Source: Tillandsia leiboldiana (taxonomy: Eukaryota > Streptophyta > Magnoliopsida > Poales > Bromeliaceae). From it: 64,000 nucleotides of DNA. Below, in pieces: positions 11,382-22,841 of the stretch. The DNA lies in assembly GCA_029204045.2 (NCBI GenBank), contig CM055063.1:32288810-32352809 (forward strand), written 5' to 3'. Position numbers and translations under genes: made by a program. Position 1 is the stretch's first letter, and each line of letters starts with the position of its first letter. The notes below the pieces were generated by a model. The model saw only the letters and a program-made list of their open reading frames with translations. It ran no database searches and had not been told where the DNA came from.

Positions 11382-11384
<3 letters not shown>
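10951..11384. repeat. CAG/CTG-rich array of hairpin units in D1
   Basis: Units contain GCAGCAGCAGC, a 4-base spacer and GCTGCTGCTGC, repeated with GCCAAGCCTGCTG-like linkers. The clearest units lie between 11170 and 11380. A T/C-rich tract precedes it (10860-10944). Confidence 0.85.

Positions 11385-11433
<49 letters not shown>
11385..11433. repeat. GA microsatellite
   Basis: About 24 GA dinucleotides follow directly after the CAG/CTG array. A TTC trinucleotide run follows at 11491-11519. Confidence 0.9.
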
Positions 11434-11435
<2 letters not shown>

Positions 11436-12146
11436 CACCTCTTTTTTTTTTCAGAGAGAAACAACAAAAAAAAAACTGAGAGGGGAGGTATTCTTCTTCT
11501 TCTTCTTCTTCTTCTTCTTTTCTTCTTTCTTTCTCTCTTTCGTTTCCTTTCTTGCTCCAGCAGAAAAGAGAGAGGGAGAGAGAGAGAGTGAGGGTTCAAG
11601 TGGGAGAGAGAGAGAGCATTTAATCTCTGTAGGTGGTGGTTGGGGGGGGAGAGGTGATTTTACCAAAATGCCCCAACTTACAAAAGAAAATCCCAAAACT
11701 GCCCTCAATCCTGCAGTTTTGCACCTGCAGAGAACAATTTCGGATACCCCTCTTTCTCCGCGTTTTGCCGTCAACTGGTAAATCGAAACAGCAATTTTTC
11801 TTCTCCCTTTTAATCTACAAATTTTTCTTAAACTCTCCACGATTTTGTTTAAATTTTTGGGCTACTCTAAGCCCTCGAAAGAGAGCCCCAAAAAGCTTCG
11901 CGATCAACTGCACTGTTAAAAACTGCAGTTTCAGAATTCACGAAGGATTTTTCTTCGCTTCGTTCTCCCATTTTCCTTTAATCGCTCACCTTGGAACTTC
12001 ACCCCTTTTAATCAGAAAACTTTTCTGAGACACCCCACGATTTCTTTTGAATTTTTTGATTACTCTAAGTCCTCAAAACAGGGCTCCGAAAAGGCTTCAC
12101 GATCACAAAATTCAGAATCTCTGAATTTTGCTAAGTCCTTGGGCCT

Positions 12147-12640
12147 CAACTCAGTTTTCGACCCGATGCCCTTCGCGTCAGCCCGAAACGCACCGAACTC
12201 AACTGTAATCATATTTAAAACATGTTACAAGTCTTCTCGCCGCATTTCGCCATTTTGCGAATTCGGCGAACGTGGGCTTAAATTTTACAAGCTTGAAGCT
12301 TCAATTTTTCAACTACAACTCACTTTTCGACTCAACGGCTTTTTCGTTGATTCGAAATGCTTCCAACCCACTTGTAATTGCATTTGAAATGTGTTACAAG
12401 CATTTTTGCTGAGTTTCGCCACTTTCCAGAAATCGGTGAACTTAAGCTTTAGAATTTGAAACTTCAAATTTTCAACTTACAACTCACTTTTCGACTCAAC
12501 AGCCTCTGCGTCGATTCGAAATGCTTACAACTCACTTGTAATTACATTTGAAATATGTTACAAGTATTTTTGCTGAGTTTGGCCATTTCTGGGTCACCAA
12601 AAGCCTCGCTGTATCAAAAATCGCTGGCGGACCCCGTTCT
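12147..12640. repeat. Three diverged 165-bp direct repeats in D1
   Basis: CAACTCA-GTTTTCGAC/CTTTTCGAC starts recur at 12147, 12316 and 12480. Each is followed by a TGTTACAAG block and a TTCGCCA or TTTGGCCA block. Similar but more diverged units occur in D2 near 52330-52720. Confidence 0.7.
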
Positions 12641-12923
12641 CGCAATCCGGGTGTCCGATCAACGCGAAATTTTTTATTGTGGCCTTAAAACAATACTACG
12701 GAGCTCCCAGAATTTTCTCAGAATTTTCTGACTCTATGAATTTTCTGCTCAAAATCTGGGCCCCTTTTTCAATTAAAATTCTAAATCCCTCATTTTTAAT
12801 CCGATTTCGGCCCAATTCGCTTCCACATCATCCACACTTCTCTGACTTTCATAAAAATAGTATTTCATACCATTTTTATTTAGATTTATTATATGTGCCG
12901 AAAATCCGGTACATTACATCAGC

Positions 12924-15900
12924 TGTAGCCTGTTTGGCGGGTGACGTGGCACAATCTCAGCAATTCGGGCGTTGGTTGGACGGTGGATTCCGCGGCACTG
13001 TTTGCGCCCGGAAAATGCACCAGGAAGTGAATTTTTGGTCCGGATTTCAGCCTATAAATAGGCAGTTGAGGCCTTTTGTGCGGGTTTTTCGGCTATTCTG
13101 GGAGCTCCCCTTTCTACAGAGCCTTCTACACTGTACCCTCCACCCTTTGATTGATCTTGGGCATTTTTGGAGGCCGCGGCATCGACGTTTTCTGCGACGC
13201 GGCGCACATCGACGCAAATTGGATTTTGGCTTTTACCGTCTCTCTTCAGTCCGCGAGACACTTCGGATCACCTCGATGGAATTTCGATCCGATTTTTGCG
13301 GCAGCGCATTCACGAGAGGTAAGGCTTCGTTTTCCGTGTTGATTACTCCTTCGTATTTCGAGTTTTTGGCATAGTTCCCGAGGTGTTTTGGTGACCCCTT
13401 TTTCTGTTGTGAGATTTTGGACAGCGGAGGCTTGTCGATTTTCTATCTTGACCTACGAGCATCGGAATGAGGCGTTTAAGGACTCGATTGATATCTACTC
13501 TTCGAGAGGAACGCACTCGTATTTTTATTGGATTATTTTGAGGACTCTTCGAAGGTGAGATTTAAGCTTCTTTGGGGTTGTATGCCGCAGTTTTCGCAGT
13601 ATTGTGGATTGCCGACGCACCACCTCGTTTAATTTGTATCTTGGCCTACAAGTGTCGGAATGGAACGTATAAGTACTCATTTTGGGGCTACTCGTTGCAA
13701 GGATCACAACCGTGAATTTTTTGGAATTTTTGGAGCACTGTACATAAGTGAAAATTCCCTTTTCCCTCTGCTGGTTTGTTGTGACAGCATGTGCTGTTTG
13801 GAGAATTTGTGGTGTTGATTATTGATTGTGTTGTATTGTTGGCGTGTTGTTGATTGGAGCTGAAGCTTGTGCGGCCTTGTACCGAGGATGCGGGTTCAGT
13901 GGATTTTGTTAGCAAGTGGCCACGTTCTTCACCGACTTCAGCTTTGCCTACGGAAAGCGTTTCAGGTGGGTTGCTTCATCTCCAGAACTGGTGGACGGTT
14001 CTCTAATTCTTTATGTTAGGATGCATGCATGTCTAGGGTACACGGTATGTGATTGAGAGGTAGGTAAGCTTGGTATTGATAATTGTATAAAAGAATTGCA
14101 AGATTAATATTCATGTTATATTATGAGGACTTGCGAGATTTGGATAGTCATGTTGATGATTAGTGGAAGCTTACCTAAGATAATGTTACCCTATATGTGA
14201 TTATGTAGCATGCCATGTTAGCACATAGCCGTTTATGGGATTGGTTCATGCGATGGGGCAGGATTATGTAGCTATGTGCGGGTATTACTCTGAGGAGTCA
14301 TTATGGATCAAAGATTATGGACAGGTGTAGTTCATTAGTGATTTTGGCATGTGGTTTACTTTCTTCTATCTTTCTTGAGGACAAATGCATGCTTGTAGGG
14401 ACATATAGTTAGGCCATCTTTTACTGCTACACTACTTATTGGAACTTGACTTAGGAGAAACCATGCTTTTCCTTTCTCCTTCCTTGTTAGTCAGGCGGTC
14501 TGTGTTGCTCGGGTGCGAGCAGGGGTTTGGGGTAGTGTAGCCGGGACCTTGGTGTCAGGGACGGGTGGTGCTGGATTGTGGTTGGCAGGGTTTTGCGGTG
14601 ACCGCGGATATTGGGCGGTTAACCGGATATTTATTTATGCTTTGTTTAATTATATGCTATTTTTGGAACTTGACCTAACACCCCGTCATATGCTACATGT
14701 TTAACCAGACCAGTAGAGAACCTTCACTTGGGCTAGGTTCTTTTATGCTTTAGACATCCCACACTTTGCATCTTTTTCTGGACATAGATTTTCCTCGCCC
14801 AGGTAGTGGGCCGAGTAGTCAGGTTTCTGTGGGACATTGTTGCACTCGTGCCTGGGGGCTGAGTGGAGTCTGGTAGTTGAGTTTAGATTGTGCCAGTGTC
14901 GTGGGGAGCTGTTTGGGTAGACGGTAGTCCCGGGCCGTCGAGTATCTTCCGGTCAGTGTTGTTGGGAACCGTTGGGTTTGACGGTGGTCCCGGGTCGTTG
15001 AGTGTTGTCCGACGAGTTTTGTTAGCCCTGAGTTGTGGGTCGATCCCGGCTGTGGAGTATCTCCAGCCAGTGTGTTTTGTGCTACGAGTTGGTGGAGTTT
15101 GCTAGTGTCTCGAGATTCGAGAGAGCTGATCAGCTGAGTCATCGAGAGTACTCCGACCGTTGTGCGAGATGTTTGAGGATCCTGAGTCCTTCCGTGCTGA
15201 GAGTGAGCGTGGATTTTACTATAGCCTGCAGGAGCCACTTTGAGCTCGACAGAGTGCACGGATACCTTTTTCCTCGGTGGGGTCGCGCCCCTCGAGTGCC
15301 CCGTCCGGAGTGGGCCTGTTACTTTTGTATCGCGACTTGTCGATGCAGTCCCTCTGGCTGGGCCAGTTTTGGCAGTCACGAACGCCCTACGTAAGTCCGG
15401 TCCTCCTTAGATGTAACGGCAGTAGGTAGGCGCAAGCTTGACTGGACCCTATGAGACAGTCAGTTCGATTGGGTCAATTGAGCACCTCGTGTGCGAGTGT
15501 TGCATATCTTTATCAGAGTTTCCCTATTTGAGCTTTTAGATAGAGGCATGGTAGCTGTTGAGTGTCTCCAGCTTTCTTGTTCAGTTTTTACTGTATTGGT
15601 TATCTTATGCCTCTAGTGGACTTAGTGGGCAGATCATCGGGCCTGGCGGTGGTACCCACTGAGAACTCCCTTTTTGGTGTAGTTCTCACACTCGTTGGGG
15701 GTTTTCCCCCTCCTTTTCTTTTCTCTCCTTTGTTTTGCAGAGTCTTAGCAGGTGTTGCTGATTCTGCGGTTGTTGATCGAGGCGAGGGAGTCGTGAGCTA
15801 GATCCCTACCCGTCGTTGGAGAGTAGCGGTACCCCTTCAGAGGAGATCTTCAGTACAGTCAGTAGATTAGTTATTTTATTTTCCTCTTTTGAGAGACTGA

Positions 15901-16213
15901 TGTAGTGAGGATATGTTATGTATTGAGTGCCTGTACACTGATGTTTTATTTGAGATACCTCCCTGTTGAGTTTTGGGTTTTATATTTGAGAATATTGTAT
16001 GATTAACATTTTGGGAGATGGACATTGTTATCATTATTTTCAGTTGTGCAGATGATTGGTTTTAGTTTTACAGTACTTTTATGTTATAGCTCTGATATCT
16101 GTTAGCTGTAGCACCTTTTCTTGCAGGTTGGACGCTTCGCCTATGCGGGGTTTTGTATAGGCGGCGGATCTGTTGGCGAGCCCGGGTCGCAGTTTCGACC
16201 CCGGGGCATGACA
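12924..16213 (+). mobile_element. Element C 3' LTR, second part
   Basis: The LTR continues from the D1 target site. GTAGCCTGTTTGGCGGGTGA matches 1788-1807 of the 5' LTR. It contains the TATA box at 13053-13060 and one unit of the GACCGCGG...GGGCGGTTAACCGG sequence near 14600 that is repeated in B and G. A TTAGTGGGC...CCCACTGAGAA block lies near 15618-15666. It closes GGATCTGTTGGCGAGCCCGGG and GGGGCATGACA before the right CGATA duplication. No coding content. Confidence 0.88.
13053..13060 (+). promoter_or_regulatory. TATA box of LTR C
   Basis: TATAAATA sits in GCCTATAAATAGG, the same context as in B (32463, 38260) and, reversed, F (27453, 47900) and G (62197). The downstream start site would mark the U3/R boundary. 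Confidence 0.8.
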
Positions 16214-16218
16214 CGATA

Positions 16219-18077
16219 AGTCATAGAAATTTCGTTCATGTCTTTTACGTATGTGCCGTTTCGTCACCAAACCGTAATAATGTCATTCCTGTCATTTTAA
16301 AATAGCAATATCGAAAACAACAACAAAAAGAAGATGAGGGTTGAACATTGTCGTTCAACAACGTCCCCAACCTTGGTTTTGGTTACCCACCTCTACCGAC
16401 GAAGAAAACGATGTTCAAAAACCCTTCCGAAACTCCTTAACCTTGACCGGACGAAAACTACACCAAAAACTATCGTTAAAAACACACCCGTAACAGAATT
16501 TCGTAAATTGTATATCAACCCAGGCTTCCGACGGCAAAAACGTCGAGAACATCGCAACCGAAAACGAATTCCGTCAATGGAAACCCAAGCCACATTAAAA
16601 TCCGTACATCATGGTTCAAACTAGAAATCCGACGGCCTAAAAAACCCAACCAATCCCAACAACGGCGGAGGCCAAACAGCCCCAAAAACTCAAAAACGGA
16701 GCGAAACGGGCCGGAACCCGCGTTGAAAAAGGTTACTGGGCTGTTGGGCTGGGCGCTAGTGCACGGGCCCAGGCGTGGACCGGGCCCACACCATGGGGCA
16801 GCAGCCTTGTGCGCCGGCCGCATGGCGGTGGACCGCGTGCGGCTTGGGCCTGGCTAGGCCGCGCGCGCGAAGAAGGGTTGGGCTAAGTCGCTGGGCCGGG
16901 CCGTGGGGAGGGGCGCACACCGGGTTCTCGGCAGCGGGGGCGGGCGCGTACACTGGGTCCACGCTAGGCGTGTGGACTACGCCGCTGGGCCGGGCCGGTG
17001 AAGCGGGCTGCGGGCCGAGCAGGGTGCAGGAAAGTAGGCGCGAGCCGGGTTCATAATCGGAGTCGCCGGGTCGTGCGCCGGGTCCATGCCACCCGCATGG
17101 ACCACACTGCTGGGCCGGGCCGCCCGAACAGTAACGGCCACCAGGCTTTTTTTTTTTCCCCCTTTTCCTTGCCTCTTTACCTTCCTCGGCTCTGGCGGTG
17201 ATCCTGCGACAGCGGCAGCTGCGGCGACGACCTCGCGAACATGTTAATGGCGGCGGCGGCCTCCTGTTTAATGTAACGGCGGCAGCGGCTTCCCGTTTTA
17301 ACTCAACGGCGGCGATGGCCTCCCGTCTAAACCGACAGCGGCGGCGGCCTCTCATTTAAACCTCCCGCTTTGACAGAAGTCCCCAAGAAACCCAAACGAA
17401 AGTACAGAAACCTCACGAAAATTGAAACGATGATATCGAAAAGCCAAGAACCAACCTCTTTGCCGATGGGGACGACGATGCGATGCCCAGACCCGATTTT
17501 TGATATCCGATCTCCGACGGTAACGGTGCTTCCTCCTCTGGTCTCCGATGATGACGGCGGTTCCGTTCCCGATCTTTGGCGCGCACAACGAGGAAGAAGA
17601 CAAGGTTCTCTCTCTCTAAAAGCGGGAAAACTAGATTTTCTTGTTTCTTCTCTCTAATGTGTAAGGTGAAACCGATCACCAAATCCTTAGTTTTTATAAG
17701 AGAGGTTGTAACAATAATAACCGATTTTATCTTTTGTAATCACTTTTATCTTTTATAACCACTTTTATATTTTATTTAACCGTATCTTTCTCGATTTGCG
17801 TGCCAAAATCTTTGAAAAACCCCTCCTATATCGGCACGGGTTTTAAAGTACCAATAATCATTAATGGATATTTAAAAATTATTTTTCCACCCATTAACTT
17901 TGAAATATCATACCGGGAGATCCGTTCGTTGGATTTTCTAGCTAATCGCACCGCTGTTCTCCGTTTAACGAGCTCTACAATATGAAAACCAAAACCGATA
18001 AAATCAATAAAAGCGAAGAATATGCAAAACCACACACACACCGAAAGCGACTCGAAGGAAAAACCGTGGGTACTACA
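16219..18077 (-). mobile_element. Right remnant of E-like LTR (E3)
   Basis: This continues the segment at 914-1113 on the other side of element C. Minus-strand landmarks shared with E1/E2 include a GGTGGGTA block (16388-16395 reversed), a GC-rich stretch (16740-17350), and the AACGGAGAACAGCGGTGCGAT block (17950-17970 reversed) matching E1 near 4026-4045. It is strongly diverged. The outer end near 18077 is a guess based on a TACTACA terminus. Confidence 0.5.
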
Positions 18078-19878
18078 ATAATCAACATGTCTTTATCCTA
18101 TTACGATATGCCTAATTACCGAAAAGCACACTTTTCCCGCTTATGCCGCCAATCAGTCGGATAAGCCACACAATGCCCGTGTATAGTGCACACCTTTCGA
18201 TAACAAGATTCATAACAATATATTACGTCATCACAATAACTGTGACCGACAACCATCCTACTGACAAAACAACCATCATAAGGAAAACAATAAAGAATAA
18301 GAGAAAGGTCGAATTTAACCAATTCAATAATGTTCTCGACTTCGAATCGGGGTACCCACCTCTATCGGAAAGTCAACCTGAGCACGCGACTCCTCTAAGT
18401 CTCCTGTAATTTACCCGGACCTATCCAAAGCCCACAAATAATCCATTATTAAATTTATATTAACCGGCGATTTAGTGGCCCGACCATTGTGCTAAAATCC
18501 CCTTTGTTCCAAATTCTGGAACCACCTCTCGATTCCCGAACAGTTGCACCGATCGCTTTACCGATCGAACATATGCCCCGAAGGACTCTACCGTTGTTCG
18601 GATGAGGACAAATAGTCCATCGGGTCTTTTACTGCGACATTCAAATCATCCGAAGGTTATACACACATTAAAACACCCTTATAACTTCCCGATATAAGAA
18701 CCGTGCAAAAACATGTAATTACGCAAATAAGGGGTTTTATAGGTGTACCGTAATTAACAGATGGTGCAACAGTGGCTGCTAAAAACCAAAACAAAAATCG
18801 ATGTACCGATGTCCAAGAACGCAAAGTCGGACAATCGTCGCGTCGAAAAACCTTCCCGATGACAAAACCGTCTTCCGCTATGATCCGCTAGTTCCGGACG
18901 GTGACCCGACGACCAACGAAGCGTCGGACGACGATTTGAACCTTTACCGTCGCTACGACGAAGATCGCGATGAAAACGGCTAAACGAAACCACTTGGAAC
19001 CACGAACGACAACGAAAACTAGATTCCGTTAAGAAAAGGCTTGACCAAAACGTTGATGGCAACTCGGATCAAGCGACACGGCACACGGCCAAGCGGCACG
19101 CGGGGCGCTGGACGCACGCGGACGGCAGCACGCAAGCACAGGGGCAGGCAGCGCGCGGGCGGCGCGCGGGCGGCGCGGCCAGGCGGCACGCAGGCGCGCC
19201 GAGCGACACAGTGCTGGGGCAGCCGAGCGACTGGGCGGCATGGGCGCTAGGGCGGCCGAGAAGCTAGGTGGTGCGGGCACTAGGCATACGCAGCGCTAGG
19301 GCGGTCGAGCAGCGCGTGACGACGGCAGTGAAGATCGGGTGCCCGATTCTGTGATGATCGAGACCTCCGTTCGACTCCGTCGGTGATGTTTCAGCTCCGA
19401 TTTCCGGCAAGCACGGACTAGGAAGAAGAAGGATTCTTTGGGGAAGACGAATTTAGGGTTTCTTTCTCTTACATTCCTAGAAACCCTAAAATCTCAAAAT
19501 AGATTTATAAGAGATTTCACCCCGCTTTCCTCGAAATACGTGCCAATTGATTGAAACCTTCCATAACCATTATCACGGATTCTGATGCTCTAATATACCT
19601 TAACGTGTACCAAATTTTCCCACATCCGCTTTTCGGATCCGATACCGTAAAAGTGCCTTTCCGGGAGATCTGTAAGTCGGATTCGTGATCCGGTTGTACC
19701 GCTGTTCTCTGTTTGACGACGCCGACAAAGTGACGACCTTCACTTCCGAGGATCTCACTCCAAAATAGTTGGAACAAAATACAGAGAAAACCCTTTTTAA
19801 ATTTCAAAAAAAAGATACCTTTATTCAAATAGCCAAAATTTAATTCAATTTCAGAAATTCAAAAATACTATTATTACA
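18078..19878 (-). mobile_element. Second E-like LTR (E4)
   Basis: The minus strand begins TGTAATAATAG at 19878, like the TGTAATATC start of E1. It repeats the landmark order of E3: the AGAGAACAGCGGTACAACC block (about 19691-19709 reversed), AAACCCTAAA near 19484, a GC-rich stretch (19080-19330), then a GGTGGGTACCCC block near 18351. The left limit is not defined. No coding region is seen. Confidence 0.5.
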
Positions 19879-20666
19879 CCTCGGTTGTTCCTTTGATTGG
19901 ATGCTGGGTGTTGTAGGTGCTATCGGTGAAGTAAGAAGGCGGAGCCGAAAGCGCCTAAATTAAGCAGAACTGACGAGCCACAAAATGGGGTCAATATACT
20001 TCGGTGCTTTACACTAGCTTTGATCGGCTCTTGAGTCCAACATAGAGGTCCCATGGAGCCAAGAACCAATACCATACAGCTGAATGCTCGACAAGCTTCG
20101 ATGAATACGCTTGATTTCGGATGTACTCGAATCGTTCTCGAAACCGGGAGGGACCGTACTTCCTTGAGCTGAAGGGTGACCAGTGGTTGGGACTTTGGCT
20201 CTCCTCGGTATAAAAAATATTAAAATATCGGACAAAATCTAGCGATTTGCCCGAAGAAAATGGCTCAGGGGAACCAGAAGCTCGGTCGTAAGAATGTGTT
20301 TGCTAGAGGGCACTCGGTAGAAGCGATGCACGACAAAGGGAGGAAAAATTCATTTGAAGACATAGTTGAAGAAACCAAAAGTCGCCGCAGCTGAAGCCGA
20401 TGAAAACATTATTTTTCTTTTTGGAAGTTGGCTTGATAGCTTCAAAAATCTCTAGGTACAAAAAGCCAAAAAAAAATAAGGATCGAGATCAATTTTTTGG
20501 CCGTTAGTTAGGGCTACGATAATCAGCACAAAGTTTCAATTTATTTTTTGGAACCGAGTGCAAAATAAACTATGGCAGAGCCAATATGGAAGGAAGGCAG
20601 TGTGCTCATCCTTGGTCATGGGAGATTGTCCATGACCCGCGAAGAGTTTGTGGAATCTTCTATACG
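19879..20666. other. Region between LTR E4 and the PMD remnant, decayed PMD-like tail
   Basis: The minus strand contains pieces that could be the C-terminal tail of the PMD ORF, with frame breaks; one open stretch ends at 20014 with ADQS. I cannot identify further domains. It is treated as the outer part of the element that owns LTR K. Confidence 0.35.
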
Positions 20667-21231
20667 TTAGGTCTTCTTCGGGTCTAAAGAAGAGGCGAAT
20701 TTATTTATACCGTTGGTTGTGAAAGCCAAGGAGAGTATGGCACTATGAGGCGGGAGACCGGTGATGGTAGCTACATCTATTAAAGTTGGGGTGAAGGGAT
20801 CCGGACAAAAGAAGAAAGTGTTGGAGTGAGGCGACCAGAAGCAAAGAGCCGATGCGAGGAGAAGAGGATCGGCTTGGTAAGCATTACATGATAATTGGAT
20901 GGCATCAAAGATGTCGATCTCCTTCCATCGGTCTTCATAAGTGGCCTGGACCCGATTGAGCCATTGGAGATAGGAGTCAGGGACATGGGCCAAGTGCAGA
21001 GACTCTTTCCAGAGGGCTTGTTGGAGGACCATGTGCCCAGGAAGACAGTGTCGGCCATCAAGGGAATGCCATCAAGAGAATGCCATCAGTAAGGAAGGGG
21101 AAAGTCGACTCGTCGGTATCCTCGATGAAGGATAGACCAAGGAAGAAATGCATAGGATCTTCCTCTAATGGACGAAGCAGCCTGAAGTCGACGTTAGGGT
21201 TTGATGGAAAAGGAGTGACGCGAGGTGCCAT
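20667..21231 (-). pseudogene. Plant mobile domain (PMD) protein remnant, antisense to LTR K
   Basis: Two overlapping frames make one protein. The first starts at Met 21231 (MAPRVTPF) and runs to 21058. The second is open from about 21061 to 20667. The second carries the PMD hallmarks in order: WLNRV (21 residues in), DIFDAIQLS, LLASALCFW, then NTFFF and TLIDVATITGLPP. PMD proteins (the family of MAIL1/MAIN and many transposon-borne copies) act in the nucleus. Their transposon copies are of unknown function. A 28-bp stretch made of two 14-bp GATGGCATT-C/T units shifts the frame at 21055-21085, so the gene is probably broken. A TATA box lies 103 bp upstream. The ORF is antisense to LTR K, as reported for extra ORFs between pol and 3' LTR in Tat-type elements. 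Confidence 0.7.
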
Positions 21232-21333
21232 TAGAAAAAGAAGAGAAATGAGCCGAAATGAGGCAGCGGAGAGAAATGTGAAAAAAAGAAAAGGACAAAG
21301 GTGCAAAGTGTTCTCTGGAAAGAGAAGAAGGAC

Positions 21334-21341
21334 TTTATATA
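21334..21341 (-). promoter_or_regulatory. Candidate TATA box for the PMD ORF
   Basis: On the minus strand CTCTATATAAAGTC lies 103 bp before Met 21231. That spacing allows a start site about 30 bp downstream and a 5' UTR of some 70 bp. Confidence 0.5.
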
Positions 21342-21692
21342 GAGCAAGGGAGACGAAGCGTATGAAGGAATGAGGGAGAACGCTTTTCGTGGGGTTGGAA
21401 TAGGTCTCTGTGTTCGTTTCTCGGGTACGACGATATTTATGACGATAGGATTAGGGCATGTTCGGAGACCCTCAGATGAAATGCTGGCGTAAGTTGGGCA
21501 GCTTACGCACTCATTGTGAGTTACCTCAGAAATCAAAGCACAAACAATTAATGAGAAGGAGATGGAATCGCGATCGGTAGCCATCAGATTATGCTGTCAG
21601 GCAAACTGACCATCGATCATGAACTATCCTCGATTAGGGGACAATTAAGACAAAAGGAGAAAATAATGGCAAAGGATAAAAAGAATGATCGA
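21342..21692. other. Upstream region of the PMD ORF, ending in a purine-rich tract
   Basis: No gene is visible. The end (21655-21690) is purine-rich on the plus strand and directly precedes LTR K, as a polypurine tract would. Confidence 0.4.
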
Positions 21693-22841
21693 TGATCTTG
21701 TTGCACGTGCTGATTATTAATTGTGGTTTCTCCAATCACTCGAATGTCACTTCAAGCGATTGCCGAGGAGGCATTGTTAAGGCCCAAAAATCTCCACGTG
21801 GCAAATGACGCGATTAAGATGACCAAGCCGGTCGATTCGAATTAAAGAGTGACACCTAGCACAGGAAGCATTCAAATAAGTCAACCGATCTGGACATTTC
21901 ATGGGCCGATGAAAAATACTTAGTCTTTGTCAAAAGATAATCCGGGATTGGCTGTCCAAGTAAAAGGTTGGTCATCATCTCTGTCCAAGTAAAAGGTTGG
22001 TCATCGTCTCCTTTAGCCGATTGATAGTGAGAAACAAAAATAGAATCGGTCCTCGGCTTCATGAGCTAAATAGGAACATGGACCGAAGCTTAGAAGGAGT
22101 AATTTCAAAAATGGATGGTGCGAAATTATAGAGCGCAAATCCCGCGAACGATGTAAGTTTGGCAAATAACGCCCCGTATCAACAATTACTGAGGATCATA
22201 CTATGACGCGCAATATTCGGGAATGAACGTAGACTGAAAAGGCGCCACTATCTATTTGATGAGAGAAATTTTCAAAGGAAAAGTGGCCGAAAGATACGCA
22301 ACAAATTCCCGAAGAACATGAAATAATTTTTCGAAGAATGCACCGTTACCCAAAACGGCGATTAGTCCGAGAGAGGTTCATACGTGTATAAATAAGCGAA
22401 CTTTCTTCTGAGATTGGGTCTTATAATCGCGTAAGCCGGCGGCCACAAGCAATTTCATTTCTTTTATTTTTTGCATCTATAGTTTTTTGAGAGTAGATTT
22501 ACAGTTTTTTTACCGCTTTCATTACAACTTTCATAGGAATAATCTTAGTCTTGTAACGAAGCCTTGGAACCCTTTCCATCTCGAGTAATACAAGCAATAC
22601 AAAGCAATTCGGCTCGTCCGGCCGAATCAATTTCTTGAAATCTTCAGAGTTCTCATGCGGTACGCAGTTCGATTTCTCTGGCCGAACTTCGTTCCGTGTT
22701 TGATTTAGAAGGATCCGGTTGAGCAGATCCCTTCTTAACCTGATCGCTTGATCTCGCGGTGCATCTCAGAGGGTCATCCCCGAAGTCGATTGAAGACCGA
22801 AGCAAGCCAACGGTCAACGCGTTTCGGCGCTTGCAACAAAT
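21693..22841 (+). mobile_element. LTR K (1.15 kb, Tat-like)
   Basis: The start TGATCTTG is placed by comparison with LTR J. In both, a GCGATT-CCGAGG-GGCATT block lies 64 bases from the first base. Both also share TATAAATAAGCGAA (22387 here; 56681 reversed in J). The LTR ends GCGCTTGCAACA, like GCGCGCAACA in J. No primer site follows at 22842, so this is a 3' LTR or a solo LTR. Plant Tat-type elements have LTRs of this kind; the lineage is inferred. Confidence 0.6.
22387..22394 (+). promoter_or_regulatory. TATA box of LTR K
   Basis: TATAAATA in GTGTATAAATAAGCGAAC. The same core and downstream bases occur in LTR J on the minus strand (56674-56681). Confidence 0.7.

Larger units (their letters stand above)
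7985..12918 (-). mobile_element. Solo LTR D1 (4.9 kb) nested in the 3' LTR of element C
   Basis: The block starts TGTCACGCCCCG and ends GGTACATTACA, with the 5-bp duplication TCAGC on both sides (7980-7984, 12919-12923). The interrupted site is uninterrupted in the C 5' LTR near 1780. Orientation is minus, because the CGGGGCGTGACA end typical of LTR 3' ends is at the left. I find no repeated ends, primer site or coding sequence inside, so the whole 4934 bp is best read as one very long LTR. Contents are a TA microsatellite (8589-8608), a T/C-rich region (8950-9400), AT-rich DNA, a microsatellite cluster (10860-11520) and three 165-bp repeats (12147-12640). LTRs this long occur in Tekay/Del-type chromoviruses; the lineage is inferred. 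Confidence 0.85.
1114..16213 (+). mobile_element. Element C: Ty3/gypsy-type LTR retrotransposon with two nested solo LTRs
   Basis: The element opens TGTGAGGACC at 1114 and closes GGGGCATGACA at 16213. It is bounded by the 5-bp target duplication CGATA (1109-1113 and 16214-16218). The order is truncated 5' LTR (1114-1908), internal region with gag, reverse transcriptase, RNase H and integrase remnants, polypurine tract (7299-7310), and 3' LTR from 7311. Solo LTRs E1 and D1 are nested inside the internal region and the 3' LTR. Without them the internal region is about 2.45 kb, shorter than its roughly 4-kb LTR. All coding parts are broken by stops, frameshifts and deletions, so the element cannot be autonomous now. 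The copying lineage is probably a chromovirus with long LTRs (Tekay/Del-like); this is inferred from the chromo-type integrase tail and long LTR. Confidence 0.88.

Noticed and set aside
10834..11591. Frames encoding poly-Ala/Gln/Leu/Cys stretches
   Set aside because: Translation of CAG/CTG, GA and TTC microsatellites.
7985..12918. D1 as a complete retrotransposon with two LTRs
   Set aside because: No direct repeat links its two ends, and no primer site, polypurine tract or coding sequence was found inside. One long LTR explains the TSD and both termini.
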